A stretch of DNA of 64,000 nucleotides from the NCBI RefSeq assembly GCF_001425625.1, contig NZ_LMCP01000045.1, positions 255,263 to 319,262 on the forward strand, written 5' to 3'. Numbering within the stretch: the stretch's first letter is position 1; each line of letters opens with the position of its first letter. This DNA is from Mesorhizobium sp. Root102. Lineage in GTDB: Bacteria; Pseudomonadota; Alphaproteobacteria; Rhizobiales; Rhizobiaceae. Made by a program: the position numbers and the translations under genes. The notes beneath the pieces are model-generated. The model was not told the DNA's origin. It searched no databases and was given only the letters and a program-made list of their open reading frames with translations. Shown here in pieces: positions 41,160 through 51,421 of this stretch.

Positions 41160-42824
41160 CTACATGCCGAGCGAGGCCTTGTAGAGCTTGATCTGGTTGT
41201 CGCGGCCGATCTGGTCGGTCAGCTTCTCCCAGGCCGCAGCAATGGCGTCGGCGCCTTCCTGCGCCTTCATCTTGCCGGCGAAGGTGTTGGCCAGGATGTC
41301 CTCGGCGGCGCTGTAGTACTGGAAGATGCCGGGGATGCGTGGCTCGATCGCCGCGTTCGGATGATTGTAGCTGTCGGATTCCGACTTGAGGTAGGAGGTG
41401 ATGAAGGCCTCGTCGTAGCCGGCCGCCACCCATTCCGGAATATCGAAATGCGAGTTGCGGTACGGCTGGAAGCCCGAGGGATACATCGCCGTCCAGATCG
41501 ACAGGTCCTTGCCGCCAAGATGGGCGGCGGCGGACCAGGCCGCCTTCTTTTTCTTCTCGTCGGCATCGACGCGGGCCATGACATAGACGCCCCAGCCGAG
41601 ATAGGCGCAGTTGGGCGCATAGTTCGGGCCGCTGGCGAGCTTGTCCCAGGCTCCGGTCTTCGAATTGTAGACATCGTCCGAGCCCGGCAGGATCGAGAAG
41701 CCGGTGACGTCGCCGACAACAGACGAATCGTTGGTCTTGACGTTGGAGCCGACGTCGCCCCACCAGGTGACCATCGAGCCGGTGCCGGCCAGGAACTGCT
41801 GGAAGGCGGTGGTGTTCGGGTCGGCGTTGATCTGGTCGGCCGGCTCCGAAGGCAGTGCGTCGATGACGTCCTGGATGGCGCGCACCCAGGCCGGGTTGTT
41901 GACGCGCGGCTTCATCGTGTCGGCGTCGAACAGCCAGGCCTTGTCGTCGGGGTGCTTGGCGTAAGCGCTGGCGCGGCTGCCAAGGAAGTAGAAGCCGAAA
42001 CCGCCCCAGGGTTTTGGCGCATCGAGATAGCCAAAGACGTCCTGGTCCTTGAGCTTCTTGCCCTTGAGGAACTTCGTGACCGCCTGGACCTGCTGCCAGG
42101 TCTTCGGCACGCCCCACTCGCCTTCACCGCCGCCGTCCTTCCAGGCCTTGGCGAGGTCGGCATCGGCAAACACGTCGGTGCGGTAGTTGAAATTGTGCGC
42201 GTCGCCGTCGACGGTCACGCGATATTGCTTGCCGTTCCAGGTGCCGACCGGGGGCTGCAGATAGGCCACGACATCTTTCATGTCGATCTGCTCCTTGACC
42301 CAGTCGGGCATTTCCGACGTCAGGCCCTTGCCGCAGACATCGCCTTCGAACGGTGCGCCCATTTCGATGATGTCGAAATCGACGGTGCCTGTAGCGATCG
42401 ACTGCTGCAGGCGGGCGTTGTAATCGGCCTGCGCCAGGTCGATCCAGTTGATCTTGGCGCCCGTATAGGTCTCCCACGGCTTAAGGAAGCCGCGGAACAG
42501 CACATTGTGCAGGTTCTGGTTGTTGAGACCCATGAAGGTCAGCTCGACGCCGGCGAATTCGCCTTCCTTGACGTTCGCCTTGGTCGCCTCGAGGCAGAGT
42601 TCACCGACCTTCTGGAAATCGGCGTCCGTCGGCTGGCCCTTGCCGACGCCGGGGATCTGCAGGATTTTGGTGCGCAGTTCGCTTGCCGCGGAAGCCGGAC
42701 GCGTCAAGGCGCCAAGCCCGGCGCCGGATGCGGCCGCGATTGCGGCCATGCTGGCAGCGCCCTTCAATATGTCGCGCCTTGTGGCGCCGGCTCGAACCAG
42801 TTTCTCGTAAAGACCCGTTCTCAT
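41160..42824 (-). CDS. sugar ABC transporter solute-binding protein with Tat signal
   Basis: The 554-residue protein carries a twin-arginine signal (TRRDILKGAASMAAIAAASG), so it is probably exported folded. Unlike typical 420-residue CUT1 binding proteins it is long, with an N-terminal extension (ILQIPGVGKGQPTDADFQKV) before the usual VELTFMGLN fold start. Type 1 extracellular solute-binding motifs include LQQSIATGTVDFDIIEMGAP near residue 135 and AFQQFLAGTGSMVTWWGDVG near 350. The start at 42824 has GGAGGA 7-8 bases upstream. It is first in the permease operon and faces the ATPase gene across a 289-base divergent promoter region. Confidence 0.93.
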   Translation of the reverse strand: MRTGLYEKLVRAGATRRDILKGAASMAAIAAASGAGLGALTRPASAASELRTKILQIPGVGKGQPTDADFQKVGELCLEATKANVKEGEFAGVELTFMGLNNQNLHNVLFRGFLKPWETYTGAKINWIDLAQADYNARLQQSIATGTVDFDIIEMGAPFEGDVCGKGLTSEMPDWVKEQIDMKDVVAYLQPPVGTWNGKQYRVTVDGDAHNFNYRTDVFADADLAKAWKDGGGEGEWGVPKTWQQVQAVTKFLKGKKLKDQDVFGYLDAPKPWGGFGFYFLGSRASAYAKHPDDKAWLFDADTMKPRVNNPAWVRAIQDVIDALPSEPADQINADPNTTAFQQFLAGTGSMVTWWGDVGSNVKTNDSSVVGDVTGFSILPGSDDVYNSKTGAWDKLASGPNYAPNCAYLGWGVYVMARVDADEKKKKAAWSAAAHLGGKDLSIWTAMYPSGFQPYRNSHFDIPEWVAAGYDEAFITSYLKSESDSYNHPNAAIEPRIPGIFQYYSAAEDILANTFAGKMKAQEGADAIAAAWEKLTDQIGRDNQIKLYKASLGM

Positions 42825-43113
42825 CGCCTGTTCCTCCCAGAACATCAGTGTGAATAAATTGGCCATCTGTCGGACGCCGGAGCGCCAACGATGCTCCCGG
42901 TTCGGAAACGAACTAGGCAGGACCCCACCCTGCGTCGATTGAGGTTCCGATTACGGTTCGGGTGCCGACTTTGGACCAGCGCTCGCCACTATTCTCACAA
43001 CCCAACGCCGTGTCAACGAGAACGGGTTTTTATCTATAAGGGACCGACTTGCCCTGACCGGTCGCCTTGGTTAGCTTCTGCGTCTACGGCCAGTGGAGCC
43101 GGAAGGGGAGTAT

Positions 43114-44172
<1,059 letters not shown>

Positions 44173-44193
44173 TCTCAACTCACGAGGACTATC

Positions 44194-44646
44194 ATGCTCA
44201 AAGGCATCAATCCGTTGCTCAATGCCGACGTGCTGCAGGCATTGCGGGCGATGGGCCATGGCGATGATCTGATTATCGCCGACACCAATTTCCCGTCCGA
44301 TTCGGTGGCGCGCCAGACCGCGCTCGGCCGCCTGCTGCGCATCGATGCCTCGGCCGCCGAGGTAGCCAAGGCGGTGCTGTCGCTCTACCCGCTGGACACG
44401 TTCGTCGACGACTCGGCCGCGCGCATGGAGATTGTCGGCAAGCCGGACGAGATTCCGGCTGTGCAGAAAGAGGTGCAGAAGGAAGTCGACCAGGCCGAGG
44501 GCAAGTCCTGGCCGATGATAGCGGTCGAGCGCTATGCCTTCTACGAGCGCGCCAAACAGGCCTATTGCGTCATCCAGACCGGCGAACGCCGCTTCTATGG
44601 CTGCTTCGCTTTCCGCAAGGGCGTCGTGCCGCCGGATGCGGAGTAG
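44194..44646 (+). CDS. RbsD/FucU family sugar mutarotase
   Basis: The 150-residue protein has the family's catalytic loop ALRAMGHGDDLIIADTNFPS near residue 16 with the conserved histidine and aspartate, and the C-terminal ERYAFYERAKQAYCVIQTGE, which fits FucU more than RbsD. These enzymes interconvert anomers of L-fucose or ribose so that the next enzyme gets the right form. It lies 21 bases after the ATPase gene and 4 bases before the kinase-family gene. An aldose dehydrogenase of the fucose type at 36344 makes L-fucose or a similar sugar plausible. Confidence 0.9.
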   Translation: MLKGINPLLNADVLQALRAMGHGDDLIIADTNFPSDSVARQTALGRLLRIDASAAEVAKAVLSLYPLDTFVDDSAARMEIVGKPDEIPAVQKEVQKEVDQAEGKSWPMIAVERYAFYERAKQAYCVIQTGERRFYGCFAFRKGVVPPDAE

Positions 44647-44650
44647 CGGC

Positions 44651-45580
44651 ATGGCTTCGGGCAAGCCTGTCGTCATCCTGGGTGTGTTCGTCGCCGACAC
44701 CGCCTACAGGGCGCAGCGGCAGCCGCGCATGGGCGAAACCATCCTCGGCACATCCTTCACGCTGGGGCCGGGCGGCAAGGGCTCGAACCAGGCGGTCGCC
44801 GCCGGCAAGCTCGGCGCCGACGTCACCTTCCTCACCCGCCTCGGCGTCGACCCCTTCGCCGACATGGCCAGGCAGACCTGGGCGCAGGCGGGCGTCAAGA
44901 ATGCCGTCATCGACACGCCGGAAAGCTATACCGGCGCGGCCTACATCTTTGTCGAGGAAACCACCGGCAACAACGCCATCATCGTCAGCCCTGGTGCTGC
45001 CATGCTGATCTCGCCAGCCGATATCGAGGCCAATGCCGGGCTGATCAGCGGTGCCGGCGTCTTCGTCACGCAGCTCGAACAGCCGATCGAGGCGGCTACG
45101 CGGGCGCTGGAGATAGCGCGTGGGGCAGGGGTGACGACGATCCTCAACCCGGCCCCGGCGGCGAAGCTTCCCGACCGCATCTACACGCTGTGCGACTATC
45201 TCACGCCCAATGAGACCGAGACGGAGGAACTGACCGGGATGAAGGTCTCCTCGGTCGACGAGGCGCGAGCCGCTGCGGACAAGCTGCTCGAAAAGGGCGT
45301 CGGCACGGTCATCGTCACGCTCGGTGACAAGGGCGCGCTTTTGCACTCGAAGAACCGCTCCGACCATGTTCCTGCCGTCAGTGCCGGGCCGGTGGTCGAA
45401 ACCACAGGGGCGGGCGATGCCTTCAATGGCGGTCTTGCCGCAGCAATTTCGCGGGGCGTGGAGCCGCTAGAGGCGGTGCGCTTCGCTTGTGCGGTCGCCG
45501 GCATTTCGGTGACGCGACCAGGGACCGCGCCGTCCATGCCGACGCTGCAGGAGGTCGAGGCGCTGCTGGCGAGAGGGTGA
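44651..45580 (+). CDS. ribokinase family (PfkB) sugar kinase
   Basis: The 309-residue protein has the first PfkB signature LGPGGKGSNQAVAAGKLGAD near residue 38 and the second VVETTGAGDAFNGGLAAAIS near 246, with the catalytic aspartate in GAGD. PTLNP-like ILNPAPAAKLP and the NETE motif (TPNETETEELTG) match ribokinases. It should phosphorylate a pentose or related sugar with ATP. The ATG at 44651 has GGAG 7 bases upstream and follows the mutarotase stop by 4 bases, so the pair is coupled. Confidence 0.92.
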   Translation: MASGKPVVILGVFVADTAYRAQRQPRMGETILGTSFTLGPGGKGSNQAVAAGKLGADVTFLTRLGVDPFADMARQTWAQAGVKNAVIDTPESYTGAAYIFVEETTGNNAIIVSPGAAMLISPADIEANAGLISGAGVFVTQLEQPIEAATRALEIARGAGVTTILNPAPAAKLPDRIYTLCDYLTPNETETEELTGMKVSSVDEARAAADKLLEKGVGTVIVTLGDKGALLHSKNRSDHVPAVSAGPVVETTGAGDAFNGGLAAAISRGVEPLEAVRFACAVAGISVTRPGTAPSMPTLQEVEALLARG

Positions 45581-45614
45581 TCTTGCGAGGCCAGACGTAG
45601 GCACATGCCGAAAG

Positions 45615-45634
45615 GACCTGAGTGGCCTCAGGTC
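45615..45634. terminator. bidirectional hairpin between kinase and tRNA-Asp
   Basis: GACCTGAG-TGGC-CTCAGGTC is a perfect 8-base-pair hairpin with short T tracts on either side. It lies 35 bases after the kinase stop and 75 bases beyond the 3' end of the convergent tRNA-Asp gene, so it could serve both. Confidence 0.5.
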
Positions 45635-45709
45635 TCTTGCAAGACAATATTTTTGACAATCAATGTCGACATTTCTCCGAAGCCAAGGGCTTGATACCCC
45701 CAGGAGAAA

Positions 45710-45786
45710 TGGCGCGAGTGACGGGGCTCGAACCCGCGACCTCCGGCGTGACAGGCCGGCACTCTAACCAACTGAGCTACACCCGC
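45710..45786 (-). tRNA. tRNA-Asp (anticodon GTC)
   Basis: This is a complete 77-base gene with encoded CCA. The acceptor GCGGGTG/CACTCGC includes one G-U pair, with discriminator G. The anticodon stem CCGGC/GCCGG encloses CTGTCAC, and the T loop is TTCGAGC. Confidence 0.97.
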
Positions 45787-46002
45787 GCATGGCGAACACG
45801 TGTCAGCCGTGTTCGTCGTTGGGGCGCTGGATAAGGGGTTCGCCACCGGGTGTCAAGCGTGACAGGACAGCATAACAGCAAACAGGAGAAGGTTTTTTGA
45901 CAGCCGGCGTTTTGTTGGCAAAACCGGCGTCCAACCAGGGCGTCCTGCACTCATTTGGCCTTGCGAAGCCGGTTACGACCGCTTAAAGGTCCGGCCCGGA
46001 GC

Positions 46003-46078
<76 letters not shown>

Positions 46079-46142
46079 TTCCAGTCACACAATCCATCAC
46101 ACGGCCGCGTCAATGGCGAAGCCCACGGTATGGAGTGCCTGG

Positions 46143-46336
46143 CTATCCATCAGCCGCTGCCTCACAAACTCGGCGCAGGTCGGCATGGATGTTTTTGGAG
46201 TTCAACAGCTCGGCGGCTTCGGGATAACCCTCGGCCAGCAATGTGCCACGATCTCGGCCGGAGAGTGGTGGAAACCGCCCTCCGCCGAAGCATGGGCCCG
46301 CTGGTAGATATGGCTGGTTCTGATGTCGTTGGCCAT
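46143..46336 (-). pseudogene. frameshifted small hypothetical ORF
   Basis: The ATG at 46336 follows AGGGGGA by 9 bases and reads MANDIRTSHIYQRAHASAEG, then GFHHSPAEIVA. After that the frame ends early. A neighbouring frame continues in plausible coding style (LLAEGYPEAAELLNSKNIHA, DLRRVCEAAADG) to a TAG at 46143. The 194-base length is two bases beyond a whole number of codons, consistent with a single indel near 46240. I do not recognise the family. Bases 46337-46476 contain no gene that I can support. Confidence 0.4.
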
Positions 46337-46476
46337 TGGCAAACATCCCCCTTGATCAGCACTTGGTGAACAACCTTTGAGACGCTAAGTTGTTCCGCTG
46401 CAACTTGTGGGGGAATGTTGGCAACTAATGCGTGGGCGATGAATCTGTCGCTTGAACTACGGCTCTCATTCTCGCT

Positions 46477-46494
46477 CCTCGTCAGGAGACGAGG
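46477..46494. terminator. hairpin after the SDR gene
   Basis: CCTCGTC-AGGA-GACGAGG is a perfect 7-base-pair hairpin 24 bases beyond the SDR stop. No T run follows, so termination is uncertain; it may instead protect the 3' end. Confidence 0.35.
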
Positions 46495-46518
46495 CGGTCC
46501 GTCGCCATCCTGCAACGG

Positions 46519-47289
46519 TCAAGGCGGCAGGAGCCGGAAGTCGTTGCCTTCCGGCAGCAGCTGGCCGCCGTCGACGATTATGGTCGTGCCGGTGATGTAG
46601 CTGGCATCGTCGGAGGCGAGGAACAGGAAGGCGTTGGCCACGTCGCGCGGGCTGCCGAGGCGGCCGAGTGGGATCGAGTCCTCCATGTTCTTGATATAGG
46701 CCGCGCCCCGATGCATCTCGATGGCCTCGGTGAGGATGTTGCCGGGCTCGACACCGTTGACGGTGATGCCGTAACCGGAGAATTCCAGCGCCGCGGCACG
46801 GATGAAGCCGTTGATGCCGGCCTTGCTGGCGGAATAGTGGCCATGGCCGGGGCTGGTGACATGCGGGCCGGTGATGGAGGAGGTGTAGAGCATGCGGCCA
46901 AAACCTTGCGCCTTCATCGGCACCAGGGCCGCGCGGCTGGCATTGAAGGTGCCGCGCAGATTGACCGCCATGACACGGTCCCAGTCGTCGGCGCTGGTGT
47001 TCTCGATCAACTGCCAGGGATAGATGCCGGCATTCTGGACGATGATGTCGAGGCGGCCATGGAGCTTGAGCGCGAGCGCCACGGCGGCCTCGGCATCGCT
47101 CATTTGCGAGATGTCGGTGCGGATGAAGGGGACGCCCATTTCGTCCGCGGTCGCTTGCCCGGCCTCGACCTCCGTGTCGGCGAGCACCAGCCTTGCACCC
47201 TCTTCGGCGAAGCGTAGCGCGATGCCCTTGCCGATGCCGCGGGCGCTGCCGACGATCAGCGCTACCTTGTCTTTCAGTCGTCCGGTCAT
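46519..47289 (-). CDS. SDR family NAD(P)-dependent oxidoreductase
   Basis: The 256-residue classical short-chain dehydrogenase has the cofactor loop VGSARGIGKGIAL near residue 14, NAGIYPW near 88, the catalytic YSASK (HYSASKAGINGFI) near 151 with the upstream serine in TSSITG, and VNGVEPGNILTEA near 179. The C-terminal TGTTIIVDGGQLLPE is typical. As last gene of an Rbs-type sugar importer operon it probably oxidises the imported sugar or polyol. It starts 14 bases past the permease stop, where a 12-base sequence is duplicated. Confidence 0.92.
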   Translation of the reverse strand: MTGRLKDKVALIVGSARGIGKGIALRFAEEGARLVLADTEVEAGQATADEMGVPFIRTDISQMSDAEAAVALALKLHGRLDIIVQNAGIYPWQLIENTSADDWDRVMAVNLRGTFNASRAALVPMKAQGFGRMLYTSSITGPHVTSPGHGHYSASKAGINGFIRAAALEFSGYGITVNGVEPGNILTEAIEMHRGAAYIKNMEDSIPLGRLGSPRDVANAFLFLASDDASYITGTTIIVDGGQLLPEGNDFRLLPP

Positions 47290-47302
47290 GCGAGCCGTCC
47301 TG

Positions 47303-48298
47303 TCATGCGAGCCTTTGGCGGATGGTTTGCTTGAAAGCGTCGAGCAGCACGGCGGCCAGCACCAGCAGACCGTGGATCACCTGGGTGAAATTGGCCGGCA
47401 GGCCCATCAGGTTGATCGCCGTGTTGATGGCCGAGAGCAGCAGGACGCCGGCATAGACGCCGGGCAGGGTGCCGACGCCGCCTTTGAGGCTGACGCCACC
47501 GATGACGACGGCGGCGAAGGCGTTGAACAAAAGGCCGACGCCGAGATTGGCGGTGGCACCCGAGGTGCGGATCGCCAGCAGCCAGCCAGCGAGGCCGGCG
47601 ATTGAGCCGGCGAGAACGAAAGCGATGATGAGATTGCGGTTCACCCTTATGCCGGCGCGGAAGGTTGCCGTCTCGTTGCCGCCGATCATGACGAGATGCC
47701 GGCCGAACGGCGTCTTGGCCATGATCAGCGAAAAGACGACGAAACAGCCAACCGCGATCCAGGCGGTGAGCGGCAGACCGACAAGGCGCTGGATGCCGAA
47801 CCAGCGGATGGCCGGCGCCAGGTCCTGCGCCGAGCGGCCGCCCGAAATGACCAGCACGAGGCCGCGCACCCAGATGTAGGACGCCAGCGTGATGATGAAG
47901 GCGCTCATCTTCACCTTGACCACCAGATAGCCGTTGAAGGCGCCGATGAGGCCGCCGACGGCCAGCGCCAGCAGCAGCGACACCGGAACCATCAGCCATT
48001 CCGGATACAACTGAACGCCAAGCCCTATTCCGGACGAGCAGAACAGGATGCCGACCGCCATGGCGCTGAGCGCCGCCACCGATTCGACCGACAGGTCCAT
48101 GTGACCGGCGATGATCACCAGCGCCAGGCCGATCGACATGACGCCCAGCACGCTGGAGGCCTCGATGATGTTGGCGAAGATGCCAAGTTGAAAATAGTTC
48201 GGGACGAAGATGGAGAAGACCACGAGCACGAACAGCAGCATGAACCAGACGAGGTTGTCGAGGACGAACTCCAGGGCGCGGCGTGTGCGGGGGTTCAT
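47303..48298 (-). CDS. sugar ABC transporter permease, RbsC/FrcC type
   Basis: The 331-residue protein has eight to ten membrane helices and the BPD_transp_2 signature GLALVIIAGHMDLSVESVAA near residue 57. The cytoplasmic loop TPFGRHLVMIGGNETATFRA near 195 and AFAAVVIGGVSLKGGVGTLP near 265 are hallmarks of ribose/fructose CUT2 permeases. The start at 48298 fits the family length; the open frame extends to 48481. It lies between the binding protein and SDR genes in one minus-strand operon. Confidence 0.93.
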   Translation of the reverse strand: MNPRTRRALEFVLDNLVWFMLLFVLVVFSIFVPNYFQLGIFANIIEASSVLGVMSIGLALVIIAGHMDLSVESVAALSAMAVGILFCSSGIGLGVQLYPEWLMVPVSLLLALAVGGLIGAFNGYLVVKVKMSAFIITLASYIWVRGLVLVISGGRSAQDLAPAIRWFGIQRLVGLPLTAWIAVGCFVVFSLIMAKTPFGRHLVMIGGNETATFRAGIRVNRNLIIAFVLAGSIAGLAGWLLAIRTSGATANLGVGLLFNAFAAVVIGGVSLKGGVGTLPGVYAGVLLLSAINTAINLMGLPANFTQVIHGLLVLAAVLLDAFKQTIRQRLA

Positions 48299-48413
48299 GG
48301 GCTGATCCGGCTGGCGCGTGATCCAAACTCGATTTTTCGAGAGATCATGCGCGGGTTGGAATTGGAGAATTGGCTCCGGGCCGAGATGGCCCGGAGCGTT
48401 TTCTGCGACGTGA

Positions 48414-49454
48414 CTATTCGACTGATTTGACGGTGTCCGTCGGCGGCTTCTGGTTGCCCCAGAAGGCCGGATTGTCGACATTTTCCTTGGTGATGGCGGC
48501 GCCTGGGATCTTGATGTTCGGGCCCCAGGCTTCCTTGGTCACGGTCGATTTCAGGCCGAGCACGTCGTATTCGCCGGGCTTGATCTCTTCCTTCTTGGCG
48601 ATCTTGTCCATGAACATGGCGACAGCCGCGGCCTGCGCGTAGAGCGGCTGCTCGACTTCGACGTTGAGCCAGCCCTTGCGGATCAGGTCGAGGCCGACCG
48701 GAGCGCCGTTCGAGCTCATCAGCATGACGTCGCCCGGCTTCTTGCCGGCGGCCTCGAGCGAGGCGACGGCAGCGACCGAGAGGTGGGCGGCATGGCTGAA
48801 GATCAGGTCGATGTCGGGGTTCGCCAGCATCTGGTCGGCAACGATGGTGCCGGCATTGCTGGCCTCCCACTGCATGGCCGGAAGCGAGATGATCTTGACG
48901 TCCGGAAACGCCTTCATCTTCTCCTCAAAGCCCTTCTGGATGTCGAGCGTATAGGGATCGCCCGGGTCGCCGAGCACCTGCAGCACCTTGCCCTTCACCG
49001 AGCCGTTCTTCGCTTTCAGCAGCTTCTCGGCCTGGTCGGCGGCGACGTAGCCGATCTCGACCGTTCCGGCGACAGAGGTGAAGTCGGATGGCGTCGACGT
49101 GATCTGGCGGTCGAACTCGACCACCGGGATGCCGGCCGCGCGGGCGGCTTCGATGGATGGTTTCAGCGCATTGAAGTCGACCGCCGCCAGGATGATGGCC
49201 GCCGGTTTCAGCGCGATGACGTCGTTCATTTGTGATTGCTGGGCGTCGGTCTTGTTGTCGGCGTTCAGCGTCTTCATCTCGTAGCCGGTCTGCTTCAGGA
49301 ACAGTTCCAGCGCGCTCACCGAGCCGGTCTGGAACTCATCCAGCAGGGTCGGTACCATATAGTAGACGATACCCTTGGACTGGGCGAATGCCGGCGTGAG
49401 CGTGGCAAAGGCCAGTGCAAGGATACCGAAGGCAGCAAGAAGTATTCGCTTCAT
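48414..49454 (-). CDS. sugar ABC transporter substrate-binding protein, RbsB type
   Basis: The 346-residue periplasmic protein has a Sec signal (MKRILLAAFGILALAFATLT, cleavage after AFA). The mature part is a type 1 periplasmic binding fold: TLNADNKTDAQQSQMNDVIA near residue 62, GIPVVEFDRQI near 110 and DPYTLDIQKGFEEKM near 168. Rather than the ribose or galactose canonical NxG contacts it has its own residues, so the ligand is open. It is the second structural gene after the ATPase. Confidence 0.93.
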   Translation of the reverse strand: MKRILLAAFGILALAFATLTPAFAQSKGIVYYMVPTLLDEFQTGSVSALELFLKQTGYEMKTLNADNKTDAQQSQMNDVIALKPAAIILAAVDFNALKPSIEAARAAGIPVVEFDRQITSTPSDFTSVAGTVEIGYVAADQAEKLLKAKNGSVKGKVLQVLGDPGDPYTLDIQKGFEEKMKAFPDVKIISLPAMQWEASNAGTIVADQMLANPDIDLIFSHAAHLSVAAVASLEAAGKKPGDVMLMSSNGAPVGLDLIRKGWLNVEVEQPLYAQAAAVAMFMDKIAKKEEIKPGEYDVLGLKSTVTKEAWGPNIKIPGAAITKENVDNPAFWGNQKPPTDTVKSVE

Positions 49455-49493
49455 GTCGTTCGCTCCTCTTAAGCCGGACCCCTCTTTTGTCCC

Positions 49494-50258
49494 TCAGCCT
49501 GTCGGTCCGGCACCGGCAAGCGTTTCACCGGTGATCATGTTGATCACCGCATCGGGACTTGTTTTGTTGCGTGCGACATCGCCGGCCACGACGCCTTGCC
49601 GGATCACCACGATCCGGTCGGCGACCTGGAAGGCCTGCTGCATGATATGGGTGATGATGACGACGCCGATGCCCTGGTTCGCCACCTGGCGGATCATGTC
49701 GAGGCCGCGCCGCGTCTGTTCGACTCCAAGCGCTGCGAACGGTTCGTCGAGCAGCACCAGCTTGCCGCCCCAGTGCACGAACCGGTTGAGCTCGATGGCC
49801 TGCCGCTGGCCGCCCGAAAGATGCTCGACATTGGTGCGCAGCGAGGGAATGCGGGTGCCGGCACTGGCCAGCGCCTTTCCGACGACGGCTTCCATGGCGC
49901 GCTCGTCGAGCACGGGAATGCCGAAAACCTTCCTGGTGATCTCGCGGCCCATGAAGAAATTGGCGACCACGTCGACATTGGTGCACAAAGACAGGTCCTG
50001 GTAGACGGTCTCTATGCCCGCCGCCTTGGCCTCGGCGGGCGACCGGGCAAGAAAGTCCTTGCCCTCGAACAGCATGCGGCCGGAGGTCGGCTCCAGTCCG
50101 CCAGCGATGATCTTGACCAGTGTCGATTTGCCGGCGCCGTTGTCGCCTAGCAGCGCCACGACCTCGCCCTTGCCGATCGAGAAGCTGATCCCCTTGAGCG
50201 CTTCGATCGCGCCATAGTTCTTGGTGACGTTGTCGAGCACCAGCAGGGGTTCGTTCAT
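49494..50258 (-). CDS. sugar ABC transporter ATP-binding protein, single-domain (FrcA-like)
   Basis: The 254-residue ATPase has Walker A LGDNGAGKSTLVKIIAG near residue 36, signature LSGGQRQAIELNRF near 140 and Walker B LVLLDEPFAAL near 162. Unlike RbsA it has only one nucleotide-binding domain, the arrangement seen in FrcA of rhizobial fructose importers, and probably acts as a homodimer. Its ATG overlaps the ROK repressor stop in ATGA, so repressor and transporter are translationally coupled in one operon. Confidence 0.93.
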   Translation of the reverse strand: MNEPLLVLDNVTKNYGAIEALKGISFSIGKGEVVALLGDNGAGKSTLVKIIAGGLEPTSGRMLFEGKDFLARSPAEAKAAGIETVYQDLSLCTNVDVVANFFMGREITRKVFGIPVLDERAMEAVVGKALASAGTRIPSLRTNVEHLSGGQRQAIELNRFVHWGGKLVLLDEPFAALGVEQTRRGLDMIRQVANQGIGVVIITHIMQQAFQVADRIVVIRQGVVAGDVARNKTSPDAVINMITGETLAGAGPTG

Positions 50259-51421
50259 GCCGCAATCTCCCTGGCCTTGAGAAGGTCGCGCTCGCGCTCG
50301 CGTTCGGCGGCGAACATCTGCCCGAAGCGGGGCGACAGCACCCCGGAAACCGCAAGGGCGGCGGCGCCGCGCAACACCGAATGTTGCCCGCCGCGCGCGA
50401 CGATGATTCGAGGCGTCGTGCGGTCCTTCCGTGCGGAAACGGAGTTGTGCAGGCCTCTGGCCGAACCAGCCAGCCGTTCGAGCAGATCGGTGGATGCCAG
50501 CCCGCCGAGGATGACCGTCTCCGGGTCGAAGAGGTTCTCGATGATGGCGACGGCATTGTGGAAGATCGGGCCGACTTCGGCCACCCAGTCGGCTTCGCAG
50601 CCGTTCCAGCGCCGGAGCGCCTCGAGTGAGAGGTACCTTTCGAGGCAGCCGCTGTTGCCGCACGGGCAAGCCTCGCCGCCGGGAACGACGGGAATGTGTC
50701 CGATCTCGCCGGCATTTCCCCAGGCACCGCGCAAGGCGCCGCCGTCATGAACCATGACACCGCCAAGGCCGACGCCAAAATAGAGATAGTAGTATTCGGA
50801 AAACTGGGCGCCGAGGCCGTAGAGGCGCTCGCCCATGGCCGCTGCCGCCATGTCGGTTTCAAAGAAGGCCGGCAATCCGGTCGATGCCGCCAGCCGCTCG
50901 CGCAGCGCCACATCCTTCCAGCCGGTCATGGTGGTCGGGCCGACAAAACTCATGGATTCGACGCCGAACGGTCCGGGCAGGGCCAGGCCGACGCCCAGCA
51001 CCCGTCCGCCAGCCCGCAGCCTGGTCAATTCGATCACCATCGCCCCGATCAGGTCGAAGGCATGGTCCGGCGCCGCGTTCGGAGCTTCGCGATAGTTACT
51101 CTCGATCACGTCGCCGCTCAGATTGATCAAGGCGGCACTGATGCCGAGCGGGGTGATGTGGACGCCGACGGCATAGCCGCCCTCGGGGTTGATGCGCAGG
51201 GTCGCCGGGGGCAGGCCGCGCCCCTTCGGCTCTTCGCGCAGCGACAGGATGTAGCCCTGATCTTCCAGTTCGCGAACGATGGTCGATACCGTCTGGACGG
51301 TCAGTCCGACGCGCCGGGCGATCTCGCCGCGGGCGATCGGTCCATGAAGGCGGATGGACTCAAGCACGATGCGCCGGTTGTACGGCCGCCCGAACTCCTG
51401 ATTGGTCCCCCGCAGTGCCAT
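50255..51421 (-). CDS. ROK family transcriptional regulator
   Basis: The 388-residue protein has an N-terminal winged helix (IARGEIARRVGLTVQTVSTI near residue 30) and a ROK sugar-binding domain. VGVGLALPGPFGVES near 140, and the zinc motif CPCGNSGCLERYLS near 260 (C-x-C-x4-C) are present; the histidine of the GHxxx-zinc site is in GEIGHIPVV. It should repress the importer it precedes, with the imported sugar or its derivative as inducer. The start at 51421 follows AAGGGG. AT-rich TTTATT and AATAAA words at about 51460-51500, just upstream, could be part of its operator. Confidence 0.93.
   Translation of the reverse strand: MALRGTNQEFGRPYNRRIVLESIRLHGPIARGEIARRVGLTVQTVSTIVRELEDQGYILSLREEPKGRGLPPATLRINPEGGYAVGVHITPLGISAALINLSGDVIESNYREAPNAAPDHAFDLIGAMVIELTRLRAGGRVLGVGLALPGPFGVESMSFVGPTTMTGWKDVALRERLAASTGLPAFFETDMAAAAMGERLYGLGAQFSEYYYLYFGVGLGGVMVHDGGALRGAWGNAGEIGHIPVVPGGEACPCGNSGCLERYLSLEALRRWNGCEADWVAEVGPIFHNAVAIIENLFDPETVILGGLASTDLLERLAGSARGLHNSVSARKDRTTPRIIVARGGQHSVLRGAAALAVSGVLSPRFGQMFAAERERERDLLKAREIAA

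Noticed and set aside
46162..46515. 117-codon minus-strand frame near tRNA-Val
   Set aside because: No ribosome-binding site and no sensible protein pattern. The frames joined at 46143-46336 explain the region better.
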